A stretch of 64,000 bases of DNA from Sistotremastrum niveocremeum HHB9708 (taxonomy: Eukaryota > Basidiomycota > Agaricomycetes > Sistotremastrales > Sistotremastraceae): the NCBI GenBank assembly GCA_001630475.1, contig KV419396.1, positions 496,001 through 560,000 of the forward strand. The letters are read 5' to 3'. Shown in pieces: positions 23,395-34,073 of this stretch. Every line of letters begins with the position of its first letter. The first letter of the stretch is position 1. Position numbers and translations under genes: made by a program. The notes under the pieces are model-generated. The model worked only from the letters and a program-made list of their open reading frames with translations, was not told the origin of the DNA and made no database searches.

Positions 23395-23897
23395 AGTCTC
23401 GTCTTGTTGTGTTCCTTGTTTCGCTTTGCACTTTGAACTCGTTTTGTATACTTGCATTATTTGGGACGTTATCTCATCGGCGGAGGTCCATCATCCAACT
23501 GTATCTTTTACGCATATCTCCTGTACTCAGCATTTATTGTGGCATGTAAGTCAACTCGTGTAGTTGGAAATGCCTGTCATCTACGTACTATAATTCTAAT
23601 CACATCACCGATGGCTCAATCGATCATCGCGTACAGCCACACAGAAGGCCCGTTATCAATGTTGCTCGATCGATCGATTTCATCTCGAACTCGAAACGCT
23701 AAACCCTTAGAATTTATAGCATCATTCGCATCTTGCTAGCAGTAGATTGTTCAAGCTCGTTCCTTCGTGCACTCAATCTGTGGTAAAGTAAAGGTTTCCC
23801 TTCGCGGATGATCGTATACTAGGCCTCAGCCAGATACAATTCCCAAACTATTAAGCAATCTCTCATAATAAATACCAGATTATAGATGCGTTGTAAG
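23395..23897. other. Convergent spacer of about 500 bp, no gene seen
   Basis: This lies between the stop of the GAS2-domain gene and the stop of NOP9. It is AT-richer than its flanks, with gatcgatcgattt near 23670, and holds only short open frames. It is likely two 3' untranslated regions. Confidence 0.45.
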
Positions 23898-26627
23898 TTA
23901 TCGGTGTTTGCTACCAGATAGATTCTTCGGGACCTTCTTGATAGCACCAAGTACATTCTGTAGATTGTGCTTGTCCACGCTCTGATCCAGGTCCAATTTT
24001 TCCTTGCTTTCTGACAACGACGAGGTGCCCCCACTAGTCTTGCGTTTCTTGCCAATTATTTCATCAAATACTTGATCAATCTCATCGTGCTTCTCGTCTC
24101 GAGGTCGTTTGGTTTTCGTCGATTGAGCTTTTGATTCGGCTGGTTTGGGGGCCTGAGCAGCACTTTGTGGAACGGCGACTGAGTTATTCTGAGCCTTGGA
24201 TTTGGCTTGCTGAGCTTTCCATTCGCCTGGCCGACGCTGGTAGAGCTGGAGATTCAGGCTCCGAGCGAAGAATTTGCCAAAGAATGATGCAGCCAAAAAT
24301 TGCTCATGATCAATCAGGCTCTTAGCGATCTTTTCCTAGACATCGGAAATGAAACCTTGAAATCGATAAGCTGGTGAAGTCAAGACGAACCCGTAGAAAT
24401 GGATCTGCAAATGCCCAGCACCGGTCGCCAATGCGACTTCCGATTCTGTCATCGACCAGTTCATGGTAATGTCCGATAAGGTTGAGGACTAGCGTTCGCT
24501 TCATAGCACGAGGTATCGAGGCAGACTCGAAGAAAACGTCGATGACTCGCGAGCTGGTGACGTTTTGACAAACGGTTATCAAGTCCTGTGGACTCAAACC
24601 AAGAATGCTGCGGCCGGTCAGAAGGCTACTTGATCGAATAGTGTGTAAATCAATCACCTTGATGATATTAATTGATGATATGGTTCGTCAAGGCGTAAAA
24701 TCGATTGCAATAACAAGGCACCTTGGGTCGTAGGCCCCGTTTGCGCATTGTCCTGCCTGGAGTGTTTGTTTTGTGGCGCATGGCTATTTGAGGGCTGCGC
24801 CGACAGTCGTTTTTGCTCCACATCCTGAAGGAATCTTCCAGTCGACTGATCTCACATATATCACGGAACTCACCTTCGGAGTGCACAGATACAGCATACA
24901 ATAGAGAGCGGCGGTAGGTTCTATGTCACCCTCCAGCGAAAATGCTAGACGCAGAGCCTGGACACTGGCTATCAGCTACAAGGGAAGGCCTGGAAACAAG
25001 AAATAGGTTGACCTCTATGACTTTATCCCCATGCCAATGTGATTGAGCTGACTTGTCAACCACCGACTTCAGGACCCCAGTTCGACCTGCCTTGATTGAC
25101 TTGGACCAAGCCGTCTCCATTTCTCCGAACAAGGCAAGAAATCGGGATTCGTCCGTTTTCATGATGGCTTTCGCCACAATGAAATTACTGACAGGATGCA
25201 AGGCCAACCTTGGTAAATTGTTCACGAAGTATGTCGACCATAATAAGTCAAATACTCTGGGCGGACAATGAGAAACTGCCATCTCCATCAGATGAGACGC
25301 GTTAGGATCTCGAAGGAGTGTGGTGATAAAGTCTCCAGGGGTGATATCAGCATTATTGGTTTTCGACTGTGCGACGAGACCTTCAAACACTCGGTCTAAG
25401 AGGGAATCCTCATTTTCTTCTTCGTGATACAAGGTTTCAAGTTGGAGGAGCATCTGACGTTCGTCAACATAACCATCACTCGCAAAACAAAAAAAATCTA
25501 CCTGGAGTACGGGACTCGCTACGTTGTTGCCTGCCAGACCTCGAGTCTCGTTTGCGTCCAATTTCTTGCGAACGGTATGCAAGATATTGCGAGCAATTTC
25601 CTCAAAAGGTTTCGGAATAGATCTTTTGATCGTTTGCTTTGATGACTCTGAGTCGAATAATGAAGACATCTGTCCTTGATGTGATTTCCAAGCGGCACTC
25701 TTTTTGGACCTGATCCTGGAGGAAGCTCCTGATTCGGAAGAAAGGCTAGGGCACAGGAGAACGAGTAATGAACGAAGAACATGCGATGCAAAGGGGTCCA
25801 GAATAAGTGCCGTGAATTCAGATAGGATTTCCTTTCGAGGCAGTTGGCAAACAACCTTTGAAAACAAATCAATGCACTCACTTTAACACAGTCCAAGACC
25901 AGTTGAGTCATCGTCAACAGCTCCCCTTCTTCTGCATCTTCAGCTGCAGGAGGAAAAATACCATTCGTCTGTAGCATCGTTAGCTCATGCATATAAAAGG
26001 AGGGTTTTGTACCTCACGCGAGACTGTTCGAGAAGAGACGTCAAAGAGGGTCTGGCATACATGCGAAGCAAATCGATGTTTAAGAAGTTGATGATACCTT
26101 GAACATGACAATTCAGTACGACGACTAGTCGAGGTCACCGACAACGTACGAGCCCGTCAAGGAATCCATAAAGACCCGTAATGTAAAGTCGTCCATAGAG
26201 TGCAGCATTCTTTCCAGAATTATTGAAGACTCTGGATCGCAAGCTAGTTGCCTCTCCTTTCCTCTCATTTCTGACAGTGCAGCATCGAAGAACATTCGTT
26301 TCTCTGCACGATGTCTGCTCAGTATGGAGGGTTCTTCGCGATGACCAAAGGCCGCTCACCTTCTGATACTTGCTCTGCATCAATTCCCTCGTCCACAACG
26401 GTGGCATTCTCTTGCCATTCGCGTGTTTTGGAGTCCACGTTCTTGAAGTATGCTTTCAAGTCTGCATCGACCAAGCCGAACGGCGACTCGAGAGTATCTG
26501 GCTCTTCCTCGACATTCTCGGCAGGTCTGATCCACGATGGTCCAGCTTCAGGTTGAACAACTTCGGGTTCGGGCTCGACTGCGACGTTTTTCTTTTTCTT
26601 TCCTCTTTTTCTGACTTCGCGAGGCAT
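23898..26627 (-). CDS. NOP9: Nucleolar Pumilio-like protein NOP9
   Basis: RNA-binding factor that guards the 18S rRNA precursor during small-subunit assembly in the nucleolus. The start at 26627 gives [20 protein letters not shown], a basic N-terminus typical of Nop9. Conserved parts follow: [40 protein letters not shown] (across an intron), [20 protein letters not shown], then helical Pumilio-type repeats such as [37 protein letters not shown] and [16 protein letters not shown]. The C-terminus is basic ([28 protein letters not shown]), likely a nuclear/nucleolar signal. An upstream in-frame ATG (26666) would add a hydrophobic stretch that does not fit the family. It sits head-to-head with NCS6 across only 41 bp. 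Confidence 0.88.
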
Positions 26628-26668
26628 GAGGAAAAGTTTAACGGAGATTACAATTAGCGCCGTCACTC
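26628..26668. promoter_or_regulatory. Very short NOP9/NCS6 divergent promoter
   Basis: Only 41 bases separate the two start codons. The transcripts must have very short leaders, or begin within each other's coding regions. No TATA box is visible. Both genes serve the translation apparatus, so joint control is plausible but not shown. Confidence 0.55.
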
Positions 26669-27894
26669 ATGCCTCCGAAATTATGTCAACTCTGCAATGA
26701 AACCCGTGCGGTCCTGAAGAGACCTAAAACTGGACAACATATATGCAGAGAGTGTTTCTACTATGTGTTCGAAACGGAGATCCACAACACGATTATGGAG
26801 GCCAAATTATTCAGCCCTGGTGATCGAGTGGCAATCGGTGCGTCGGGGGGTAAAGGTCAGCGGCAGAGCAGCTCATTGAAAATGCCACAGACAGGCTTAA
26901 TGTTTGCTGATGACAATAGATTCGACGGTGCTAGCCTATGTGATGAAAGTTCTTAATGAGAGATATAATTATGGACTGGATCTCCATCTCCTGTCGATTG
27001 ACGAAGGCATCCGGGGGTATCGTGACGATTCGCTCGAGACAGTCAAGCGAAATCAGCAACAGTATGATATGCCACTGAAGATCCTATCATACGAAGAGCT
27101 CTATGGCTGGAGTATGGACAGGATCGTCGAACAAGTTGGGAGGAAGAACAACTGTACCTTCTGCGGAGTGTTTAGACGGCAGGCGTTGGACCGGGGAGCA
27201 GCGAATATCGGGGTGGATCATATTCTGACGGGTCATAACGCGGATGATATTGCAGAGACGGTTCTGATGAACAGTGAGTTGTTCGTGACTTGATCGGATG
27301 ACTGACTGACTTGTGTCAGTTATGCGTGGTGACATTGCTCGGCTGGGTCGATGTACATTGATCACGACGCAAGGCGAGGATACGATCAAGCGGTCAAAGC
27401 CATTCAAATATGTGTATGAGAAGGAGATTGTGATGTGAGCCGTGTTCTATCTGATCGTGCATCTACTGACCGTCGATGCAGGTATGCCTACTTTAAGAAG
27501 CTGGATTACTTTTCGACAGAGTGTATTTATTCGCCAGACGCATATCGTGGACACGCACGGACGTTCCTGAAAGATCTCGAAGCATCGCGACCGAGTGCTA
27601 TCATCGACATCATTCACTCGGGCGAGGCGTTTGAGGTGCGACAGGAGGTCAAGGCGAAGGCGAAGGCGCAGAGTACGTATATGCGAGTGTCAGGCACATT
27701 AAACTTCTGACATAAAAATTAGCGACGTGTAAGCGATGTGGGTATATGAGCTCGAATGAGTTGTGCAAGGCGTGTTCATTGCTGGAGGGCTTAGAGCGGG
27801 GGATGGGTGGGCTCGCTGTGGTACGTGGTCGCTGTCGTGGTCTGGAGTCTGGACGTCGCTGAGATGAAACAGAAGGACCGATGAGCTGAAGCGT
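26669..27894 (+). CDS. NCS6: Cytoplasmic tRNA 2-thiolation protein 1 (Ncs6/Ctu1)
   Basis: ATP-dependent enzyme that thiolates U34 of cytosolic Lys, Glu and Gln tRNAs, together with Ncs2 and the carrier Urm1. The N-terminus has paired zinc-binding cysteines ([15 protein letters not shown] ... HICRECF). After a spliced intron the PP-loop reads [16 protein letters not shown]. Further landmarks are [36 protein letters not shown] (CxxC), [43 protein letters not shown], and C-terminal zinc cysteines [21 protein letters not shown] last intron (gtacgt..aaacag) would add KDR and the stop at 27892; reading through the donor instead meets a stop near 27863. Length is normal for the family. Confidence 0.93.
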
Positions 27895-28040
27895 GTGCGT
27901 TCTGATTGGAAGACGATAAGGGGCGGGCGCTGGCCAATGAGAGGCGGGCGCTGTAGCTGTTTATTCGAGTGTTTATTCGCGCTTGGCAGAAAAAGTTGCT
28001 AGTTGTTGTACCCTCCGCCCACGTCGCTCTCTACTGTATA

Positions 28041-29565
28041 ATGCCCCCCCAGCTCGATAAAAACGGCGTCGAGATCACCGACGTCGGTCTCCTCAGATTT
28101 GGCTTCGACTCGCGCGTTCCCATCGACACGCTCCGCTCGCTCTACCTTCGCCCTCATTACGTGACTAGCTCTTCTGATGTTGCCGCCTCCGACGAAAAAG
28201 AGGACGAGGAGCACGCAAAGTTCGTCAAAGGCAACACCCCCTACCAGTCCAAGTCCATCTACCATGCCGACTCAAACTCCATCTCCTACACCACCCTTTC
28301 CCGTTTTTCCCCTGTTCGTCTCCTCAGTCCATCCAATAGAAAGCGCATTCTCGTCACGGGCGGCGCTGGCTTTGTCGGCTCTCATCTCGTAGATCGACTC
28401 ATGCTTCTTGGACACGAGGTCACCGTCCTTGACAACTTTTTCACGGGCTCGAAAACCACCGTCAGTCACTGGGTCGGCCACCCCAACTTCGAGATGGTCC
28501 GACACGACGTTGTCGAGCCGTTCATGATCGAATGTGATCGTATGTCTTTGATCAATTATCATCTCTCCTTTCATTCATTGCGATCTAGAAATCTACCATC
28601 TCGCTTGCCCCGCGTCGCCTCCTCATTATCAGTTCAATGCCGTCAAGACGATCAAGACTTCGTTCATGGGAACTCTGAACATGCTCGGGCTTGCTAAGCG
28701 CACCAAGGCTCGCTTCTTGATCTCCAGCACTTCGGGTACTATATTTTTCTCTGCTTCTACTCTTCCATCTAATATTGTCTCAGAGATCTACGGTGACCCT
28801 GAAGTCCACCCTCAACCCGAGGACTAGTATGTTGCCAGCGTCTCTTTGCTCTGCCTTTTCTGACTTGCTGCATCAGCTGGGGTCACGTCAACCCCATTGG
28901 TCCCCGTGCTTGCTACGACGAGGGAAAGCGCGTCGCTGAGACCCTCACCTACGGTTTCCATCGCCAGGATGGTGTAGATGTCAGAGTTGCTCGTATCGTA
29001 AGTCATTGCCTCTCTGAACGCGTCATCCACTAAGCATTCCTTTGCAGTTCAACACCTACGGCCCGAGAAGTTCGTATCCTTCAATTTCCTTCCTTGGCTT
29101 GTCTTAACTCAGCATATAGTGAACCCCTACGACGGGCGTGTCGTTTCAAACTTCATCGTCCAAGCCCTCAAGGGTGAGGACATGACCGTCTACGGAGATG
29201 GCAGCCAAACTCGTTCCTTCCAATACATTCACGATCTCATCGACGGCCTCATCGCTCTCATGAACAGCGACGAGACCCGTCCCGTCAACTTGGGCAACGG
29301 TGACGAATTCACTATCCTCGAATTCGCCAAGCTCGTTCGTGAACTCGTCCGCAAGGTCCAGATCGAGGATGGCATTGATCCTGCGACCCTGAGAGATATT
29401 CAAATCGTTCATCGTCCCATGCCCACTGATGACCCTCAAAAGAGACGACCTGATACCACCAGGGCTAAGACCACCCTCGACTGGCAGCCCCGCTGGACTG
29501 TCCGCATGGGAGTTGAAGAGATGGTACGATACTACAAGGCTAAGTTGGCTGAGGGCAGCCTCTAG
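28041..29565 (+). CDS. UXS1: UDP-glucuronic acid decarboxylase (UDP-xylose synthase)
   Basis: Converts UDP-glucuronate to UDP-xylose, the donor of xylose for glycans. An extended SDR-family NAD-binding start ([20 protein letters not shown]) is followed by [12 protein letters not shown] and DVVEPF. Then, across introns, come [20 protein letters not shown], the catalytic Ser in [19 protein letters not shown], the YxxxK pair in [16 protein letters not shown], and [20 protein letters not shown]. The C-terminal substrate part reads [20 protein letters not shown] and ends AKLAEGSL. The first 100 residues are family-variable; no transmembrane anchor is evident, so it is probably cytosolic. The ATG at 28041 sits just after a TATA-like tgtata (28035-28040); an upstream in-frame ATG at 27969 is less likely. 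Confidence 0.94.
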
Positions 29566-29720
29566 ACGACTGAATACGTAATAGTAATTTCTGTTTCGGG
29601 CATTGCGGACTAATCTGTTCAGACTGTTGTGTTTGTCTCACCTCTCGAGTAGTACTATTGTCAATGGACCTTGTTAATGTCAAGTAGCTGCATTGTCTTG
29701 TATCTGCATAGAACCCTCGT

Positions 29721-30836
29721 TTACAATACACTGTCGTTTTCTACTTGCATAATCCCGTCGAGAACATCTATCACCTTTTGCTGTTTCTTCATGTGATGGT
29801 CAGAGAAGCGAAGATGTAGACAGCATACATGACCTACACTTCGAACCACCTTGTCTTTGGATAGAAACATCGTAGGGACACAGTGCTTCTCAAAAATATC
29901 CTGCTGCTTTGCCACCAGTCCGTCCCAAGCGGGCAAAACGCGATCAATGGCATGTCTGTCCAGAGCCTTGACATATTTTGATTGCATGGCCTGGTGGAGG
30001 ACGCACTCTATAAATTACGGTGTAAAGCAAGTAAATCCGTACCTGCATGTCGAAAGCTGACAGATTGACACCCGTAATTTGTGCTCTACTGAAGCGTTAG
30101 CGATTGACTGCACGACATAAATGAGGATATACCTTGACGTGGCTACCTTCACCTTGTCCTCGAAACTTCGTTTTATCTTTTCCCGTTCTTCAAAGAGCAC
30201 TTTTTCCATAAGTTCTTGATCTGACTTCAGCTGAAAATCCTTGAGCGACATCCTCAAGGAGATTTCATTAAGATACCTTCAAATAATCTTCTCGAAAATC
30301 ATCATTGTCGCCAAAGGTCGCCAGAATGGGCAGTGCTTGTTGGAATGTCATGCTACGTCGATCATGTTGAAGGATACTAGGTCGCGGAACGGGTGGTGGT
30401 GGTGGGGTGTATGAAACTGGTTCTTGTTGGACTACCGGAGTGGGAGGAAGTGGGGAATAATGTCGAACGGCAGGCGGCGCGGATGGTTGAGGAGGAGCAG
30501 TGAGTTTGGATAGAAGAGAAGATATTGAACTTGATATATTTGGAGTGATTTCGGCCTCAGGCTCAGTCGACGTAGTCTCGGCGGGTACAATGTCTTCGAG
30601 TAACTCTGAAACTTCTTTCTCGTCCGAAGCAGATGGCTCATCAGATTCTACTGAAGGCTCTTTAATGACTGGAGGTGCCTGCGTCTCCGAAGGTATAGTG
30701 GCTATGTCATTATACGCGGCAGATGCACGGAGTTGATCAAGTAAAGCCAGCACGCTAGCTGGATCCTAGAAATCTGGGCTAGGGAGATTGTGCGAGACGG
30801 AGCTTCAAAGATAAATCTTACATTTATATTCGACAT
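29721..30836 (-). CDS. Conserved coiled protein of unknown function
   Basis: I do not recognise this family. Exon 1 encodes only MSNIN, and after a 60-base intron the frame continues DPASVLALLDQLRASAAYND. A disordered, acidic and then Pro-rich segment follows (PSVESDEPSASDEKEVSELL ... SYTPPPPPVPRPSI). Then comes the part that looks conserved: MTFQQALPILATFGDNDDFR, a charged helix (ELMEKVLFEEREKIKRSFED), KVKVATSRAQITGVNLSAFD, and AIDRVLPAWDGLVAKQQDIF with VPTMFLSKDK. The end is KKQQKVIDVLDGIMQVE. Five introns are inferred from clean frame joins. There is no membrane segment or signal peptide. It lies head-to-head with bystin (157 bp between starts) and tail-to-tail with UXS1 (155 bp). Confidence 0.75.
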
Positions 30837-30993
30837 ATCCAAAGTCGTAAGATTCGAAGATCAAAAGCAAAGTCGAGTGCCCTCCCCGTTCATCGTCTGC
30901 TGAGGGCGTTGTTTTGGGCGCTTCCAGTCGCGAGGAGGAGTTGCCGAACTTCCGATTCCGTAACCTCAAAAATTCCGGAAGGCTGTCAAAACC

Positions 30994-32706
30994 ATGCCAC
31001 GAGCTCTGAAATCCAAAACAAAAGCCCGGAGCGCCCCATTGCCCATACAATTGCATGAAGATGAGGTGCATGCAAAATATGGGAAAGTTTCTCGTCCGGG
31101 GAAGAGACGAAAGTCTGGGCAAGACAGCGAAGAATCCGAAGAGGTAACGTTTGATCCCCAGACAATGCTACTCTTTATCTGACCCCCATGAATAGGAAAC
31201 ATTAGACCCGAATGTATCCCAGAAAATCCTGGCGTTGGCTAAAAGCCAGCAAGCCGAGCTTGAGGGTTCGGAAGAGGACGAGGAAGAAGTTGCAGAAGCC
31301 AAAGCAAACCTCCTCAAACCACGGCCTGTGCAAAACGAAGACGACTCAGACGATTCGGATGAGTGGGTTGAGGACGACGGGGATGGCCCAATAGATGGCG
31401 AGGACTACATGGAAAACGTAAGTATTCTGTCTCGCCAGGACGCAGCGTAACATCATCTTCGACTCTAGATTCACACCGAAGATCTCAGAACTTTGGATGC
31501 TTTGCTCCCTGCTAATGTTGGAGAGCGAAGAACGCTGGCTGATATCATATTCTCGAAACTTGATGGCAATTTGGACAATGCCAAAGGAAAGCAAACTATC
31601 CACATTCCCGCTGCAGGTTAGTTATCCGTGTTAATGCCAAAATTCCACGCTGAACCCAACCCTAGCTCGAGCTCCGGATGCTAAAGAAGGTCTGGATCCC
31701 CGAGTAGTGGAAGCGTATACCAAGTATGTAATGCCCGGGAGCGTTTCCGCCTGACTGACATTTGATTCAGGATCGGTGTCTACATGCGAAAGTACAAATC
31801 TGGCCCCTTCCCAAAACTCTTCAAAATCCTCCCGAGTCATCCACAGTGGGCCAGACTTCTCTCCCTCACTCAACCAGAAAACTGGTCTCCACAAGCTACC
31901 TCCAAAGCAACACGGATATTCATCTCGAATTTGAAACCCGAGCAGTCTAGAGTTTTCCTGGAGGGTGTTTTGTTGGATAACGTTCGAGAGGACATACGGG
32001 AGAACGGAAAATTAAATGTCCATTACTATGAAGCCCTGAAACGCAGCGTGTTCAAGCCCGCGGCATTCTTCAAAGGAATCATCTTCCCTATGGTCGAGGT
32101 GAGAATATCGGAAGCTCATTGTTTCTGACGACTCACGGGTAATTTGACAGGGCGGCTGCACTTTGAAAGAAGCCGCTATCATTGGATCTATCATCACCAA
32201 AATGAGAATTCCTATGTTGCACTGTGCCGCCGCACTTCACCAAATTGCATCGATGGACTACTCAGGTTCGTCTCCCAGCCTTTGAATGCAGCGTAATATT
32301 AATCCTGACACAGGACCTAATTCTCTGTTCATTCGATTGCTACTGGACAAGAAATATGCGTTGCCCTTCAAAGTACTTGATGCTCTTTTCGATCACTTCG
32401 TAAGACTATCGAATACATATCACGGCTCTCGTGCGAAGGGAGAAGCTACAAAACTTCCTGTATTATGGCATCAAAGTCTTTTGGTCTACAGCCAAAGGTG
32501 AGCTTCAAAAGATGTGGAGTGCAAGCACAGCTGACCGCTTTCTCAGATATGCTTCTGACCTCACACAAGATCAAAAGAATGCTCTATTGGATGTCATTAG
32601 AGTGTCCCAGCATCCCCAAATCAGTCCTGAGATCCGCCGGGAGCTTACTCAGTCTGTAGCTCGAGGGGAGCCCAGACCAGCAGACGGAGACGTTGAAATG
32701 TCTTGA
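30994..32706 (+). CDS. ENP1: Bystin / Enp1, small-subunit ribosome biogenesis factor
   Basis: Component of pre-40S particles needed for late 18S maturation and export. The start is [17 protein letters not shown]; then comes a basic/acidic N-terminal third ([40 protein letters not shown]). The bystin domain follows over several exons: [136 protein letters not shown] and [16 protein letters not shown]. The end is DGDVEMS. All family landmarks are present and in order, about 460 residues. Confidence 0.94.
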
Positions 32707-32854
32707 TTTTTTCATACCATGTATCCATATCTACTCTTAATTCATAGCATCTACTAGTCATGCCAGTCAGATTTTGCGAGAAGGACTCGAACTAAAAGAG
32801 AAAAAAGACCAATGACGTCATGAAACCTTTTCTCTAAAGCCCACATCCGACACA

Positions 32855-33182
32855 ATGGCAGTGAGTACTAGCTCGACTTTTTGAGCCAAGTTCTGATGCG
32901 CAGATCATCGAAGAAAGGAGATCCTCCTTGTCAGGCAGAAGGCAAGTCGACTTTCTGCTTTCAAAGCGTAGCTTTGACCGTGTGTGCTGTGTAGCTTGTG
33001 ACCTTCACGCCTGCCTAAATAAGAACACCTATAATCCCGAGCGATGCAACAAACAGCTGAAAGCGCTCTATGTCTGTTGCGACAAGATGTACGCCGCTGC
33101 TGCTGAAGGTAAAGGAGAAGGAGAGTCTACAGCGTGTCCCATGGAATCTGTGGTGAAGAGATGGCTGAAGCGCAATCCATAG
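32855..33182 (+). CDS. CMC4: Twin Cx9C mitochondrial protein Cmc4
   Basis: Small intermembrane-space protein folded by the Mia40 relay. The body reads PPCQAEACDLHACLNKNTYN, PERCNKQLKALYVCCDKMYA and ACPMESVVKRWLKRNP, giving Cys pairs in the Cx9C arrangement (CDLHACLNKNTYNPERC) and further Cys in YVCCD and ACPM, as in Cmc4. Exon 1 is only ATGGCA before gtgagt. The frame needs the next acceptor to be the one ending gaag near 32912, giving MAKGDPPCQAE. A second intron (32942-32994) starts GCAAGT, a consensus GC donor. The stop lies 18 bp from the stop of the convergent C2H2 gene. Too short to be obvious from open frames alone. Confidence 0.85.
32942..32994 (+). other. Probable GC-AG intron in CMC4
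   Basis: The exon ends CAGGCAGAAG and the intron starts GCAAGT (the consensus for GC donors) and ends TGTGTAG. Its removal joins CQAEA to CDLHACLNKN, restoring the Cmc4 cysteine spacing. No GT donor in the vicinity does so. Confidence 0.75.
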
Positions 33183-33200
33183 TCGTGCCACCGAGAACTT

Positions 33201-33966
33201 TCATGGCGGTGGGGAGGAATAGTATGGTTGTGTATCATATGATGAAGGATAATCGTGAAAGGGAGCCTGAGTGAGCAGCCCTTGGGATGGGAATGATGAC
33301 TGCACCGGCGAGGTGTCGGGAATTGGAAACTGTTGCGTTTGGGGAGTATCAGGCTTGTGGTACCAAAATTCCGTCGGTGGTTCTTGGTCGTGAACCCCTC
33401 CGACTAGGGCATCTGATATATGTTGAGATGGCTCAGATGGAAAGAACTCTGAAGAGGCCAACGCCGTGGCATGATTTTGTGAACCAGAATGTTGGGATCC
33501 AACTGGTTCCATGGCCGGGTTGAGGTGGCTGGGCAGTTCTGTTGATGACTCTTGAGTGATGCTTAGATTCGAAGGAGCTATGCTCGAATTTGATGAGTGA
33601 GGCAGCGTGTGGACTGCGTGTATGCGGAGGCCAGGAGACGGCGGTAAAGGAGTAGGGGCTGGCGACATTTGAGAGGCATTAATAGCGGAGAGCGAGACAA
33701 AGGCCCCCGACGACTGATGTTCGACGTGCATAGACGTGTCTAGTCAACGATGAGACAAGACAAGGAGAAACCAGCTAGCAAGGCTGCGCACCTGTCGACC
33801 GACTCTTGCCCTCTTCGATTCCTCGTAGCATCGACACATCTTCTTTTCGTACATATGGCGTAAGGTCCAAATGTTCATGTTTAACGTGTTCAGCCAACTC
33901 TTGGAGGGAGCCAAGGCTTTCACGACACCAGTCCCATCGACAGGGGAACGACTCAGGTGCAGACAT
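33201..33966 (-). CDS. Single C2H2 zinc-finger protein with disordered tail
   Basis: The start at 33966 gives MSAPESFPCRWDWCRESLGS, and one C2H2 finger follows at once: CRWDWC then LQELAEHVKHEH (C-x4-C and H-x4-H spacing). After an intron (gtgcgc..gactag) the rest is low-complexity, rich in Ser, Pro, Gln and Thr (MSPAPTPLPPSPGLRIHAVH, PSEPSQHISDALVGG), ending YDTQPYYSSPPP. It is about 230 residues. The finger resembles those at the N-terminus of small agaricomycete C2H2 proteins; a regulatory role is a guess from the finger plus disordered tail. It is tandem with NOP58 upstream (107 bp) and nearly touches CMC4 downstream. Confidence 0.75.
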
Positions 33967-34073
33967 GGATGAAGGGACGCGACAAGCGCGTTTAGAATTA
34001 TATGTGCAAGAGAATAATAACAAACAAAATGAAAACCGCGACTAGATAACAAAAGACGTGATGACCTGGACAA

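Noticed and set aside
26628-26666. Upstream in-frame ATG of NOP9 at 26666
   Set aside because: It would add a hydrophobic stretch ([13 protein letters not shown]) before the conserved basic start and would almost overlap the NCS6 start codon.
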